Below the pieces are notes generated by a model. It worked only from the letters and a program-made list of their open reading frames with translations, was not told where the DNA came from and ran no database searches. Shown piece after piece: positions 17,247 to 26,240 of a DNA stretch of 64,000 nucleotides (position 1 is the stretch's first letter; each line of letters begins with the position of its first letter). The position numbers and the translations under genes are program-made. Location of the stretch: NCBI RefSeq assembly GCF_004167665.1, contig NZ_SEWE01000010.1:1-64000 (forward strand). The letters are read 5' to 3'. This DNA comes from Hymenobacter persicinus. GTDB lineage: Bacteria; Bacteroidota; Bacteroidia; Cytophagales; Hymenobacteraceae.

Positions 17247-18440
17247 ATGTCCGAAAACCGCCGCGACTCCGCTTTTTTTATGACGGCCACCACCCAGTTT
17301 GGGCTGGAGGAAGTGCTGGCCCAGGAGTTGCGCGACCTGGGCGCAAAGATTGAGAAGATCGGGCAGCGGGCCGTGGAGTTTACCGGTACCAAGCAGCTGC
17401 TGTACGAGGCCAACCTGTGGTGCCGCACCGCCGTGCGCATCCTGAAGCCCTTCGCCCACTTCCTGGCTCCCGACGAAAAAGCCCTGTACCGCGAGGTAAG
17501 CCGCCTCGACTGGAGCGAGTACCTCAGCCCCGACCAGACCTTCGCCATCACGGCCGTCGTCAACAAGTCCACGTTCGAGCACTCCCTGTATGTGGCCCAG
17601 CTGACCAAGGATGCCATTGTAGACCAGTTTCGGAACCGCACCGGCGTGCGGCCCAGCGTCGACGTGAAAACCCCCGACATCCGGCTCCACCTGCACATGA
17701 TTGAAAACGAGGTGGTGCTCAGCCTCGATGCTTCCGGCGACTCCCTGCACCGCCGCGGCTACCGCCAGCAAACCAACGCCGCGCCCCTCAACGAGGCCCT
17801 GGCCGCGGGTCTGCTGCTGCTGGCGGGCTGGGATGGCAAAAAAACGCTCATCGACCCCATGTGCGGCTCGGGCACCCTGCTCACGGAGGCCGCCCTGATT
17901 GCCCAGCGCATTGCCCCGGGCCTGTATCACCAGGGCAAGTTTGCCTTCGAAAACTGGCCCGACTTCGACCGCGCCCTCTGGGAGTCGGTGAAAATGGATG
18001 CCCGCAGTGCCCGTCTCGAGGAGCCGCAGGCGTATTTGGCCGGCTCCGACTTGTTGCCGGAGTTCATTGAGCTGGCCCGGCAAAACGTGGAAGCCGCCGA
18101 CCTGGAGGACTATATCCGCCTCTCGGTGCGCGACGTGAAGGACGCCAAGGCCCCGGCCAAGGAGGCGCCCGGCCTGGTGGTGATGAATCCGCCCTACGGG
18201 GAGCGAATCGGGGACGAAACCGAAATGGAGGGCCTCTACAAAACCATCGGCGACACGCTCAAAACGAGCTTTCAGGGCTACGACGCCTACATCTTCACCG
18301 GCAACCTGCAGGCTGCCAAGCGCGTGGGGCTGAAAGCCTCGCGCCGGATTCCGCTCTTCAACGGGCCCATAGACTGCCGCCTGCTCAAGTATGAGCTCTA
18401 CCAGGGCACGCGCAAAGCCGCCCGGCCGGAGCAGGAGTAG
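17247..18440 (+). CDS. THUMP-domain class I SAM-dependent RNA methyltransferase (RlmL N-half-like)
   Basis: A 397-residue protein with an N-terminal ferredoxin-like/THUMP RNA-binding part (about 1-170) and a Rossmann methyltransferase domain. The SAM-binding motif is LIDPMCGSGTLLTEAALIA at about residue 207. The NPPY catalytic motif in VVMNPPYGERIG (about 312) marks N-methylation of a base. The family is the 23S rRNA m2G2445 methyltransferase half of RlmL. The second RlmL half is absent, as in many non-enteric bacteria. The next gene follows after 160 bases. Confidence 0.92.
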   Translation: MSENRRDSAFFMTATTQFGLEEVLAQELRDLGAKIEKIGQRAVEFTGTKQLLYEANLWCRTAVRILKPFAHFLAPDEKALYREVSRLDWSEYLSPDQTFAITAVVNKSTFEHSLYVAQLTKDAIVDQFRNRTGVRPSVDVKTPDIRLHLHMIENEVVLSLDASGDSLHRRGYRQQTNAAPLNEALAAGLLLLAGWDGKKTLIDPMCGSGTLLTEAALIAQRIAPGLYHQGKFAFENWPDFDRALWESVKMDARSARLEEPQAYLAGSDLLPEFIELARQNVEAADLEDYIRLSVRDVKDAKAPAKEAPGLVVMNPPYGERIGDETEMEGLYKTIGDTLKTSFQGYDAYIFTGNLQAAKRVGLKASRRIPLFNGPIDCRLLKYELYQGTRKAARPEQE

Positions 18441-18599
18441 GGAAAGGCTTCCGCACGATGTGAAGACGCGAAGCCACGCCCCGGCAGCTGGCCCGGCCAA
18501 AGCAGCCGGTTTAGTTGCGTCATTAATTACTAGTATTGCGGCTGGTTTGCCCCGGCTGGCCTGGTCTTCTGCCCTTTCCAAAAAATTCCCGCTTCCCGT

Positions 18600-20489
18600 A
18601 TGAAACTACGCTGTTCTGGCCTGCTGCTGGCCCTGCTGCTGCCCGTGCTGTCCCCGGCTCAGTCGGGCCCCGCCATTACCCGCGTCAACCCGACCAACTG
18701 GTGGGTGGGCATGAAAAACCCGAACGTGCAGCTGCTCGTCTACGGCCCCCAGGCCGGTACGCTCACCTACACCATCACGTACCCGGGCGTGAAGCTGGTC
18801 AAGACCAACTCGGTCGACAACCCGAACTACGCCTTCCTCGACCTTGGCATTGCCGCCACCGCCAAGCCCGGCAAGGTGCAGATTGTCGGGAAAAAGGGTG
18901 GGCTGACCATCACCCGGACCTGGGAGTTGCGGGCCCGCACGGCCTCACCCAAGGGGCAGGGCGTCACGGATGCCGACTTCATCTACCTGGCCATGCCCGA
19001 CCGGTTTGCCAACGGCGACCCGTCGAACGATAAGTTTGCCGACATGGCCGACCCGAACATGGACCGCGCCAACCCCTTCTTCCGCCACGGCGGGGACTTG
19101 CAGGGCGCCGCCCAGCACATTGGCTACCTTAAAGACCTGGGCGTGACGGCCGTCTGGTTTACGCCCGTGCTCGAAAACAACCAGCCCCTGACCAATGAGG
19201 GCGGCACGATGCGCGCGGCCTACCACGGCTACGGTTTCACCGACCAGTACAACGTGGACCAGCGCCTGGGCGGCAATGCGGCCTACAAAAGCTTTGTCGA
19301 CCAAGCCCACGCCGCCGGCCTGAAGGTGGTGCAGGACGCCGTGTATAACCACGTGGGGCAGAATCACTGGATTTTGCAGGACCTGCCCATGAAAAGCTGG
19401 CTGCACCAGTGGCCCACCTACACCAACACGAGCTACAAGCAGCAGCCCATTACCGACCCCTACGCGGCCCAGCTCGACAAGAAGGTGATGCTCGACGGTT
19501 GGTTTGTGCCCTTCCTGCCCGACCTCAACCAGCAGAATCCGTACGTGGCCAACTACCTGATTGAAAACGCCATCTGGAGCGTGGAGAATTTCGGGGTGGA
19601 TGCCTGGCGCATCGACACCTACATGTACAACGACCAGCCGTTTATGAACCGCTGCAACGCGGCCCTGCTGGCCGAGTACCCGCGCATCCACATCTTCGGC
19701 GAGTCGGCGGTGAGCAACGTGGTGGACCAGGCCTACTACGTGCGCAACAAGGTGGCTTTCCCCTTTAAGTCCAACCAGCCCGGCGGCCTCGACTTCGTGC
19801 TCGAGGGCGGCCTGCTGGGCGCGCTCAAGGACGTGGGTAAGCCCGAAGCCACCAGCTGGGACGGCGGCCCCCAGCGCGTGTACCAGGCCCTGGCCCAGGA
19901 CGCGCTGTACCAAGACCCGACCAAGCTCGTCACCTTCCTCGACAACCACGACCACAACCGCTACCTCTCGGAAGTGGGCGAGGACTTCGACAAGTACAAA
20001 ATAGGCCTGACCTGGCTGCTGACTACCCGCGGCATTCCGAGCATGTACTACGGCACGGAAATCCTGATGAAGAACTTCAAGGACCCCACCGACGCCGAGG
20101 TGCGCCGGGATTTTCCCGGCGGCTGGCCCGCCGACAAGGAAAATAAGTTTACTGCCGCCGGCCGCTCCGCCAAGGAAAACGAGGCCTTCGACTTTGTGAA
20201 AAAGCTGGCCACCTACCGCCGCGACCATCAGGTGCTGCACTCGGGCAAGCTGATGCAGTACCTGCCCGAAAACGGCCTCTACGCCTACTTCCGCTATGAT
20301 GCCACTGGCACCGTCCTAGTCGCCACCAACGCCACCGATAAAGCCGCCTCGCTGCCCACGGCCCGTTTCGCGGAACGCATGGCCGGCTTCACCAAGGCCC
20401 GCAACGTGCTGACCGGCGAAACCATCGGCAGCCTCACCACGCTCCAACTGCCGGCCAAAACGGCCCTCGTGCTGGAGCTGCTGAAATAG
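18600..20489 (+). CDS. Secreted GH13 alpha-amylase/cyclomaltodextrinase-like hydrolase
   Basis: A 629-residue exported glycoside hydrolase. A signal peptide (about 1-21) is followed by an N-terminal beta domain typical of neopullulanase/cyclomaltodextrinase (about 25-115), then a GH13 barrel and a C-terminal beta domain. The conserved regions are present: DAVYNHVG (region I), GVDAWRIDTY with the nucleophile Asp at about 338, IFGES with the acid/base Glu at about 366, and FLDNHDHNR with the transition-state Asp. It acts on alpha-1,4-glucans or cyclodextrins in the periplasm or outside. It resembles SusA-type enzymes, but no SusC/D genes are adjacent. Confidence 0.93.
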   Translation: MKLRCSGLLLALLLPVLSPAQSGPAITRVNPTNWWVGMKNPNVQLLVYGPQAGTLTYTITYPGVKLVKTNSVDNPNYAFLDLGIAATAKPGKVQIVGKKGGLTITRTWELRARTASPKGQGVTDADFIYLAMPDRFANGDPSNDKFADMADPNMDRANPFFRHGGDLQGAAQHIGYLKDLGVTAVWFTPVLENNQPLTNEGGTMRAAYHGYGFTDQYNVDQRLGGNAAYKSFVDQAHAAGLKVVQDAVYNHVGQNHWILQDLPMKSWLHQWPTYTNTSYKQQPITDPYAAQLDKKVMLDGWFVPFLPDLNQQNPYVANYLIENAIWSVENFGVDAWRIDTYMYNDQPFMNRCNAALLAEYPRIHIFGESAVSNVVDQAYYVRNKVAFPFKSNQPGGLDFVLEGGLLGALKDVGKPEATSWDGGPQRVYQALAQDALYQDPTKLVTFLDNHDHNRYLSEVGEDFDKYKIGLTWLLTTRGIPSMYYGTEILMKNFKDPTDAEVRRDFPGGWPADKENKFTAAGRSAKENEAFDFVKKLATYRRDHQVLHSGKLMQYLPENGLYAYFRYDATGTVLVATNATDKAASLPTARFAERMAGFTKARNVLTGETIGSLTTLQLPAKTALVLELLK

Positions 20490-20513
20490 GAGCGGGTCTG
20501 GTTTTCCGCCCAC

Positions 20514-20551
20514 GCAAAAGCGGCTGCCTCAATCAGGGCAGCCGCATTTGC
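20514..20551. terminator. Bidirectional terminator-like hairpin
   Basis: A 15-bp stem with one mismatch (20514-20528 with 20537-20551) lies between the converging amylase and copper-protein genes. The T-runs are short on both sides. Confidence 0.7.
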
Positions 20552-20574
20552 AGTAGGGATAAACAAGCCAGGCT

Positions 20575-20943
20575 CTAGAATTTCTCGCAGGCGGCCATGC
20601 AGGCCCGGCAGGCTTCGGCGCACTGCTGGCAGTGGTCCATGGGGTGCTTGCCGCACTCTTCGGCGCACTTACGGCAGATTTCGATGCACTCCTTGAGCAC
20701 GTGGCGGGCGTGGTCGGAGCCGCGGGCAATGAAGGCGGCGGTGAGGCGGCAGATGTCGGCGCAGTCCCGGTCGAGGCGGATGCAGGGCACCATCATCTTG
20801 ACGTCGGCTTCCTGCAGGCAGGCCGTGGCGCACATTTCGCAGGCGGCAATGCAGCGGCTCAGCGCGTCGAGCACGGCTTGGTTGGCCTGGGAGGTGGAGG
20901 AAGAGGCGGACGAAGCAGGGGCGGAGTGAGCGGAATGGTCCAT
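20575..20943 (-). CDS. Four-helix-bundle copper-binding protein (Csp family)
   Basis: A 122-residue protein with about 16 cysteines spaced as CxxxCxxC or CxxC on predicted helices, the pattern of copper storage proteins that hold many Cu(I) ions inside a four-helix bundle. The N-terminus MDHSAHSAP is short, Ser/Ala-rich and lacks a secretion signal, so it is probably the cytosolic (Csp3-like) type. The start at 20943 was chosen because the longer frame upstream overlaps the recQ promoter region and is not family-like. Confidence 0.9.
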   Translation of the reverse strand: MDHSAHSAPASSASSSTSQANQAVLDALSRCIAACEMCATACLQEADVKMMVPCIRLDRDCADICRLTAAFIARGSDHARHVLKECIEICRKCAEECGKHPMDHCQQCAEACRACMAACEKF

Positions 20944-21110
20944 AGGGCAGAGGGCTTGAGGAGGGAAAAAGTGTAGGTGGGTGTACGGGCAGCCCGGCGC
21001 AATGGTGGTACATAATTCACCGTCGGCCGTGCACGATTTCCGCCCGCCCGCAGTTGATATACCTTGCGCGCCGCGCCCCAACTCCCGTTTTACCGTCGTA
21101 TTTTTACCGA

Positions 21111-23339
21111 ATGTTATTTGCCCCCGAAGCCCTCACGCCCACGATTGAATCCGCCCGGCGCGTCCTGAAACAGTATTACGGCTATGATTCCTTCCGCCCC
21201 ATGCAGGAGGATATCATCCGCAACATCATGGGCGGCCACGACACGGTGGTGCTCATGCCCACCGGCGGGGGCAAGTCGGTGTGCTTCCAGGTGCCGGCCG
21301 TGGTGCTCGAGGGGGTCTGCGTGGTCGTGTCGCCGCTGATTGCCCTGATGAAGGACCAGGTGGAGGCGCTCAAGGCCAACGGTATTTCGGCCGAGTACAT
21401 CAACAGCAGCGTGGGCCAGGCCGAGCAGAACTCCATTGCCGGCGACTGCCTCAACGGCCACCTCAAGCTGCTCTACGTGAGCCCCGAAAAGCTAGTTTCC
21501 CCGGGTTTTACGCAGTTTTTGAAGCGCCTGCGCATCAGCATGTTTGCCATCGACGAGGCCCACTGCATCAGCTCCTGGGGCCACGATTTTCGGCCCGAGT
21601 ACACCCAGCTGCGCCTGCTGCGGGAGCAGTTTCCCCAGGTGCCCATCATTGCCCTCACCGCCACCGCCGACCGCCTCACCCAGCGCGACATCCAGCAGCA
21701 GCTCAAGCTCCACGAGCCCCGGGTATTCCTCTCCAGCTTCGATAGGCCCAACCTGAACCTGATTGTGCGCCCGGGGCAGGACCGCGTGGCGGGTATTTTG
21801 GAGTTTATTGAGCGTCATCCTAACGAGTCGGGCATTATCTACTGCCTCTCGCGCAAGCAGTGCGAGACGCTCACGGCCAAGATCCAGCAGAAGGGCGTCA
21901 AGGCCGGCTTCTACCACGCCGGCATGACGCCCAACCAGCGCGCGGCCGTGCAGGAAGGCTTTCTGAAGGACGATTTGCAGGTTATTGTCGCCACCATTGC
22001 CTTCGGCATGGGCATCGACAAGAGCAACGTGCGCTGGGTGATGCACTACAACCTGCCCAAGAACATCGAGGGCTACTACCAGGAAATCGGGCGGGCCGGC
22101 CGCGACGGGGCCCCGGCCACGGCGGTGCTGTTCTACAGCTTCGCCGACGTGATGAGTTTGCGCGACATGCTCACCAAAGACAACCCCAGCCTCACCCAGC
22201 TCAACCTGACCAAGCTGGAGCGCATGCAGCAGTTTGCCGAGGCCGCCAGCTGCCGCCGCAAGATCCTGCTCAACTACTTCGGCGAAACCCTGCCCCACGA
22301 CTGCGGCAACTGCGACATCTGCCGCAACCCACCCACGACCTTCGACGGGACGCTCATTGCCCAAAAGGCGCTGTCGGCGGTGGTGCGCATGCGGGAGCGG
22401 GGCTCCATCGGCCTGCTCATCGACGTGCTGCGCGGCATGCGCAACCAGGCCGTGCTCAGCGGGGGTTACGACCAGATTAAAACCTACGGCGCCGGCGCCG
22501 ATTTGCCCTATCTGGATTGGTACAGCTACATCCACCAGATGCTCAACGACGGCCTGCTCTACATTGCCTACGAGGAGGGCTACGCGCTGAAAATCACCGA
22601 GCTGGGCAAGCTCGTGCTCCAGGGCCAGCGCCAGCTGCCGATGAAGAAATTTCAGCCCGCCGAGAAAGCCGAAAAGCTGCCTAAGGGCAAAAAAGCGCCC
22701 CGCGGCACGGGCAAGGCCGTCGATGCCGGCACCCAGCTGTTTGAGAAGCTCCGTAGCCTGCGCAAGCGCATTGCCGACGAGCAGAACGTGCCGCCCTACG
22801 TGGTATTCTCGGATGCCACGCTCCAGGAAATGGCCGTCGAGCGGCCGACTTCCCGGGTGGCCATGCTGGCCATTTCGGGCGTGGGCATGAAGAAGTTCGA
22901 AAACTACGGGGAGCAGTTCATTCGCGAAATTATGGCCCAGGGCGGCGCACCTTCCCCCGACGATGCCGCCGAAGCCGACCAGGCCGCCCTCGACCTGGAA
23001 GTGGCCCCGCCCGCCCGCAAACCCCGCGAGGCCGGCGACACCCACGACAATACCTTCCAGCTCCACCGCCAGGGCCTGAGCATCGACGAAATTGCCGAGC
23101 GCCGCAACCTAAGCCCGGGGACTATTCGCTCCCACATCGAGACGCTCTACGCCAAGGGCAGTCCGATTCGGCTCGAGGAGTTTCTGAGCCAGGGCGAGTA
23201 CGCCGAAATCATGACGGCCCGGGCCCAGCTCGGCGGGGAGCCCCAGCTGCGCGACCTGTTCGACCACCTGCGTGAGAAGTACGACTACTTCAAGCTTCGC
23301 CTGGCCAGCCTCTACCAAAAGCGCCTCAGCGGGAAGTAG
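21111..23339 (+). CDS. recQ: ATP-dependent DNA helicase RecQ
   Basis: A 742-residue 3'-5' DNA helicase for recombination and repair. It has Walker A PTGGGKSVCFQ at about residue 51, the DEAH box IDEAHCISSWGHDFRPEY at about 147, helicase motif VI QEIGRAGRDG at about 325, and a zinc site (CRRKILLNYFG, CGNCDIC). An RQC winged-helix region, an HRDC domain (about 540-625) and an extra C-terminal helix-turn-helix region (LSIDEIAERRNLSPGTIRSH) follow. The ATG at 21111 precedes the family N-terminus; the upstream frame from 21054 is not conserved. Confidence 0.97.
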   Translation: MLFAPEALTPTIESARRVLKQYYGYDSFRPMQEDIIRNIMGGHDTVVLMPTGGGKSVCFQVPAVVLEGVCVVVSPLIALMKDQVEALKANGISAEYINSSVGQAEQNSIAGDCLNGHLKLLYVSPEKLVSPGFTQFLKRLRISMFAIDEAHCISSWGHDFRPEYTQLRLLREQFPQVPIIALTATADRLTQRDIQQQLKLHEPRVFLSSFDRPNLNLIVRPGQDRVAGILEFIERHPNESGIIYCLSRKQCETLTAKIQQKGVKAGFYHAGMTPNQRAAVQEGFLKDDLQVIVATIAFGMGIDKSNVRWVMHYNLPKNIEGYYQEIGRAGRDGAPATAVLFYSFADVMSLRDMLTKDNPSLTQLNLTKLERMQQFAEAASCRRKILLNYFGETLPHDCGNCDICRNPPTTFDGTLIAQKALSAVVRMRERGSIGLLIDVLRGMRNQAVLSGGYDQIKTYGAGADLPYLDWYSYIHQMLNDGLLYIAYEEGYALKITELGKLVLQGQRQLPMKKFQPAEKAEKLPKGKKAPRGTGKAVDAGTQLFEKLRSLRKRIADEQNVPPYVVFSDATLQEMAVERPTSRVAMLAISGVGMKKFENYGEQFIREIMAQGGAPSPDDAAEADQAALDLEVAPPARKPREAGDTHDNTFQLHRQGLSIDEIAERRNLSPGTIRSHIETLYAKGSPIRLEEFLSQGEYAEIMTARAQLGGEPQLRDLFDHLREKYDYFKLRLASLYQKRLSGK

Positions 23340-23348
23340 CAGCACTAT

Positions 23349-23447
23349 CATTGCGAGGACGGAGCACGAAGCAATCCGTGCTCTGAAATGAGTACAACCC
23401 CTTCTCAGCAGAAAGCCCCGGCGTTAGCGCAACGCCGGGGCTTTTTT
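23349..23447. repeat. Dispersed intergenic repeat (CATTGCGAGG...GAAGCAATCCGT type) with terminator
   Basis: A segment beginning CATTGCGAGG and containing GAAGCAATCCGT is followed about 40 bases later by a long GC-rich terminator hairpin. A diverged copy with the same order lies at 60230-60322. No coding capacity is seen in it. Confidence 0.65.
23412..23447 (+). terminator. Intrinsic terminator downstream of recQ
   Basis: AAGCCCCGGCGTT stem with an AGCGC loop, followed by six T. A smaller hairpin (agctcgtagaatgggagct) lies at about 23475. Nothing else is seen up to 23602. Confidence 0.85.
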
Positions 23448-23602
23448 GGGGTCGCGCCCCATACCACGGCCCAGCTCGTAGAATGGGAGCTGGGCTAAAG
23501 GCTATGCTTCGCGGCACCTGCTAAAAAAAATATTCGCTTTATTCAATCATAAGAATATACCAGCCGCGTTATACTGCCCGAGCCCCGCGCCGACTGCCCC
23601 TT

Positions 23603-24298
23603 ATGCCCGCCCCACTGACCTTGCCCCGTCTTTTTCAATTCCTGGCCGGCGCCGTGGTGGCCGCCTTTGCTGGGCTGATGGCTACCAAGGTCTGGCCCTA
23701 TCTGAGCTTCGAGCCGGGCATTCATTTCCTGACCACCAAGTCGGAGGCGACTAATGCGAATGGTCTGTTTCGGCTGGGTTTCTACGTGCACATCACCAGC
23801 AGCCTGTGGGTACTGGGGGCGGGACTGGGGCAGTTTTTTCCGCGCTGGTTTCGGGGCCGCGCCCGGCTGCACCGCAACCTGGGCAAGCTCTATGTGGGCT
23901 CCATTCTGGCCCTGGCCGCACCCTCGGGGCTGATTCTGGCCGCCTACGCCAACGGGGGGCTGGTAGCCAAAGTAGGCTTTGCTCTGCAATGCGTGGTGTG
24001 GTGGCTTAGCACCTGGCAGGCCTACCGGCTGGCCCGGCAGCGCCGTTGGGAAGAGCACACCGCCTGGATGCTACGCAGCTTCGCCGTGACCCTGGCTGCC
24101 CTGAGTCTGCGCTCGGAAAGCTACCTGCTCTACTACGTCTTCGGCACCAAGCCCATTGAAACCTACCTGACCGTTACCTGGCTCTCGTGGACGGGCAACC
24201 TGGTGCTGGCCGAGGTGCTGGTGCAGGCCGGGGCCGCCCGCCGGCTGCTGCGCGGGGCCCGGTTTGCCGCTCCCCAGCCCGCCCTGGCCGACGCCTAG
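23603..24298 (+). CDS. DUF2306 domain membrane protein
   Basis: A 231-residue integral membrane protein with about six hydrophobic segments. It shows the DUF2306 features: an HRNLGKLYVGSI motif near residue 95, WWLSTWQAYRLAR, and the HTAWMLRSFAVTLAALSLR segment near 155. The conserved His and Arg residues in these transmembrane parts suggest a heme- or quinone-related role, but the family function is unproven. Transcription appears to start fresh after the upstream terminator. Confidence 0.85.
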   Translation: MPAPLTLPRLFQFLAGAVVAAFAGLMATKVWPYLSFEPGIHFLTTKSEATNANGLFRLGFYVHITSSLWVLGAGLGQFFPRWFRGRARLHRNLGKLYVGSILALAAPSGLILAAYANGGLVAKVGFALQCVVWWLSTWQAYRLARQRRWEEHTAWMLRSFAVTLAALSLRSESYLLYYVFGTKPIETYLTVTWLSWTGNLVLAEVLVQAGAARRLLRGARFAAPQPALADA

Positions 24299-24412
24299 CG
24301 GCCGGTTCCGCTCCTCCTGATTTTCTGGCTGTACCCTTCGCCCTTGCGGGCGGACAGGCCCGCCTATGCGCTGCTCCGACCATCCTGATTCGTTCACTCT
24401 CCCTTCCTGCTC

Positions 24413-25174
24413 ATGAAACTGCTTCTGCTGCTTGTCGCGCTGGGGGCCACTGCGCCGGCCCCGTCCGCCCCCAAAGCCCGTCCCGCGAATCGTCATGCCC
24501 CGGCCTTGTCGGCGGCCACCTTCTTTCGGGAGCACAACTTGGCTTCGCTCTGGCGGCTGAATGCCGAATCGGGGCAGCCGCTGGTGCTGCTCGGCTGCAT
24601 GGGCACCCAGTACCGCCGCCTGGAACTGGTCTACGAATCCGTGCGCCGCGACGCCCACAACCCCCAGCTGTACCACGTGCGGGGCAAAAGCCGGGAACGG
24701 GACCGAATTATGCCCTTCGCCGGCACGATTGTGCTGACCACGGTGAAAAAAGTGCGCGTAACCGCCCCGCCATCCGGGTTCCGGGCCCTGGCTCACTACC
24801 AGGCCACCGGCCGCTTCCGCCTGCGCGAAGCCCCGGCCGAAGAGGGCAGCGGCACCCTGACCGGCACGCTTGCCATGACGTTTTCCCGTACCGCGGCCGG
24901 CCTAGTCTACATGCCCGGACAGAGCACGGAGTGGGATTATCCGGTGCCCGGCGAAGGCACCAAGTTCACTTGCACCTGGACCAGCGCGGCCCACCCCGAG
25001 CCGATACAGCTGGTCTGGGCCACCAACTTCATGGACATTGCCGACTCCGTCATCGAGCGGTTCCGCATCGGCGACCGGGGCGTGCACATCAACCCCAAAT
25101 ACGCCCGCATGGGCTGGAGCCGCTACTGGGAAAACGACGAATGGTGGGCCGAGGCCGAGGAGCCCCTGCTGTAA
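24413..25174 (+). CDS. Exported protein, paralogue of the next gene
   Basis: A 253-residue protein of unknown function with an N-terminal signal peptide (MKLLLLLVALGATAPAPSAP). It has a beta-rich body and a striking aromatic C-terminus (NPKYARMGWSRYWENDEWWA). The next gene encodes a lipoprotein with the same layout and the same C-terminal motif, so this is a tandem duplication. No enzyme motif was found. Confidence 0.75.
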   Translation: MKLLLLLVALGATAPAPSAPKARPANRHAPALSAATFFREHNLASLWRLNAESGQPLVLLGCMGTQYRRLELVYESVRRDAHNPQLYHVRGKSRERDRIMPFAGTIVLTTVKKVRVTAPPSGFRALAHYQATGRFRLREAPAEEGSGTLTGTLAMTFSRTAAGLVYMPGQSTEWDYPVPGEGTKFTCTWTSAAHPEPIQLVWATNFMDIADSVIERFRIGDRGVHINPKYARMGWSRYWENDEWWAEAEEPLL

Positions 25175-25250
25175 GGTAAAACGCGTAGCTTAGCTGGCGC
25201 TTTTTACGCGCAGAACCTCGTTACTGTCTCTATATTTCTATTCCTGACTT

Positions 25251-26096
25251 ATGACACAAGCCCGTTATTTTCTTGGGTTGCTGGCCCTGCTCAGTCTGAA
25301 TGCCTGCCAGCAGCCCGCGGCGAAAGAAGCCAGCGCTGCCGCGGCCGTGAGTGCCGCGCCCGTGCCCGCCCAGGTTGAAGCCGCGGTAGCGGCGCCAGTG
25401 CCGCCGGCTCCCGAAATGCAGGAATTTTTAAAGAATTATGCCGTGGGAAAGCTCCTGCTGCGCGACGATGGTCCGCTCAACGGCTTTATGGGCGCCGACC
25501 ACTACCGGGTGGAGCTGTTTTTCAGCGAAGTGTCCCGGGATACCAGTACCACCAACCGGTACTGGGTGCGGGGTATGAGCCGCTACAAGAAAACGGTCAC
25601 GCCCCTTACGGGCTATATAACCCTGGACCAGGTGCAAGACCAGCCCTCGCCACCGCAAAGCAAGGCAAGTCGCTCGGCAGCCCGGGAGCAGAACCCGAGT
25701 GCTTACTCCGCGCTGGGTGAATTTCAGCTCCGGGAAGACTCTGTGCACCGGGGCGCCGGGCTGTTTGCGGGCCAGGTGGTAGTTGATTTCGTCGTGGCCG
25801 GAAACGGGGAACTCAGAATTGAGTCATTGACTCCGCAGACCCCTTCCAGGAATGCGGGCATCAAGCTGGAGGGCACCTGGACCAGCTACGCACCCGCGCG
25901 GAAGAAGCCTGTGGTACTGGCCTACTACCTCTGGAATTACGGGGACTCAGTGCTCAAAAACTTCAACGTGGGGGAGAGGGGGCCCGAAGTCAACCCCAAG
26001 TACGTGCACCTGGGCTGGGACGACTACTGGGAAAACAACGAGTGGTGGGTCGAGCCAGGGGTAATTACGGCCCGGGCCGCTACTGATAGTCTGTAG
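25251..26096 (+). CDS. Lipoprotein, paralogue of the preceding gene
   Basis: A 281-residue predicted lipoprotein: the signal sequence ends in LLSLNAC at about residue 19. An Ala/Pro/Val-rich linker follows, then a body that matches the upstream protein (FLKNYAVGKLLLRDDG, HYRVELFFSEVSRD, FQLRED) and the shared ending NPKYVHLGWDDYWENNEWWV. A surface or periplasmic location is expected; the function is unknown. About 75 bases separate the two paralogues. Confidence 0.75.
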   Translation: MTQARYFLGLLALLSLNACQQPAAKEASAAAAVSAAPVPAQVEAAVAAPVPPAPEMQEFLKNYAVGKLLLRDDGPLNGFMGADHYRVELFFSEVSRDTSTTNRYWVRGMSRYKKTVTPLTGYITLDQVQDQPSPPQSKASRSAAREQNPSAYSALGEFQLREDSVHRGAGLFAGQVVVDFVVAGNGELRIESLTPQTPSRNAGIKLEGTWTSYAPARKKPVVLAYYLWNYGDSVLKNFNVGERGPEVNPKYVHLGWDDYWENNEWWVEPGVITARAATDSL

Positions 26097-26240
26097 GAGA
26101 GCCACGGGGTGCTGGGATGTGGGGATAACTTTTTCAGAAAAAAATAAAACTAATTGAATTAGTAAAGCTGCGGCTTTGTTGCTAATTTCACGAGCCGGTA
26201 ACCCTTTGATGTCGAAGCATTTCCCGGCCCTCCCGAAGCG

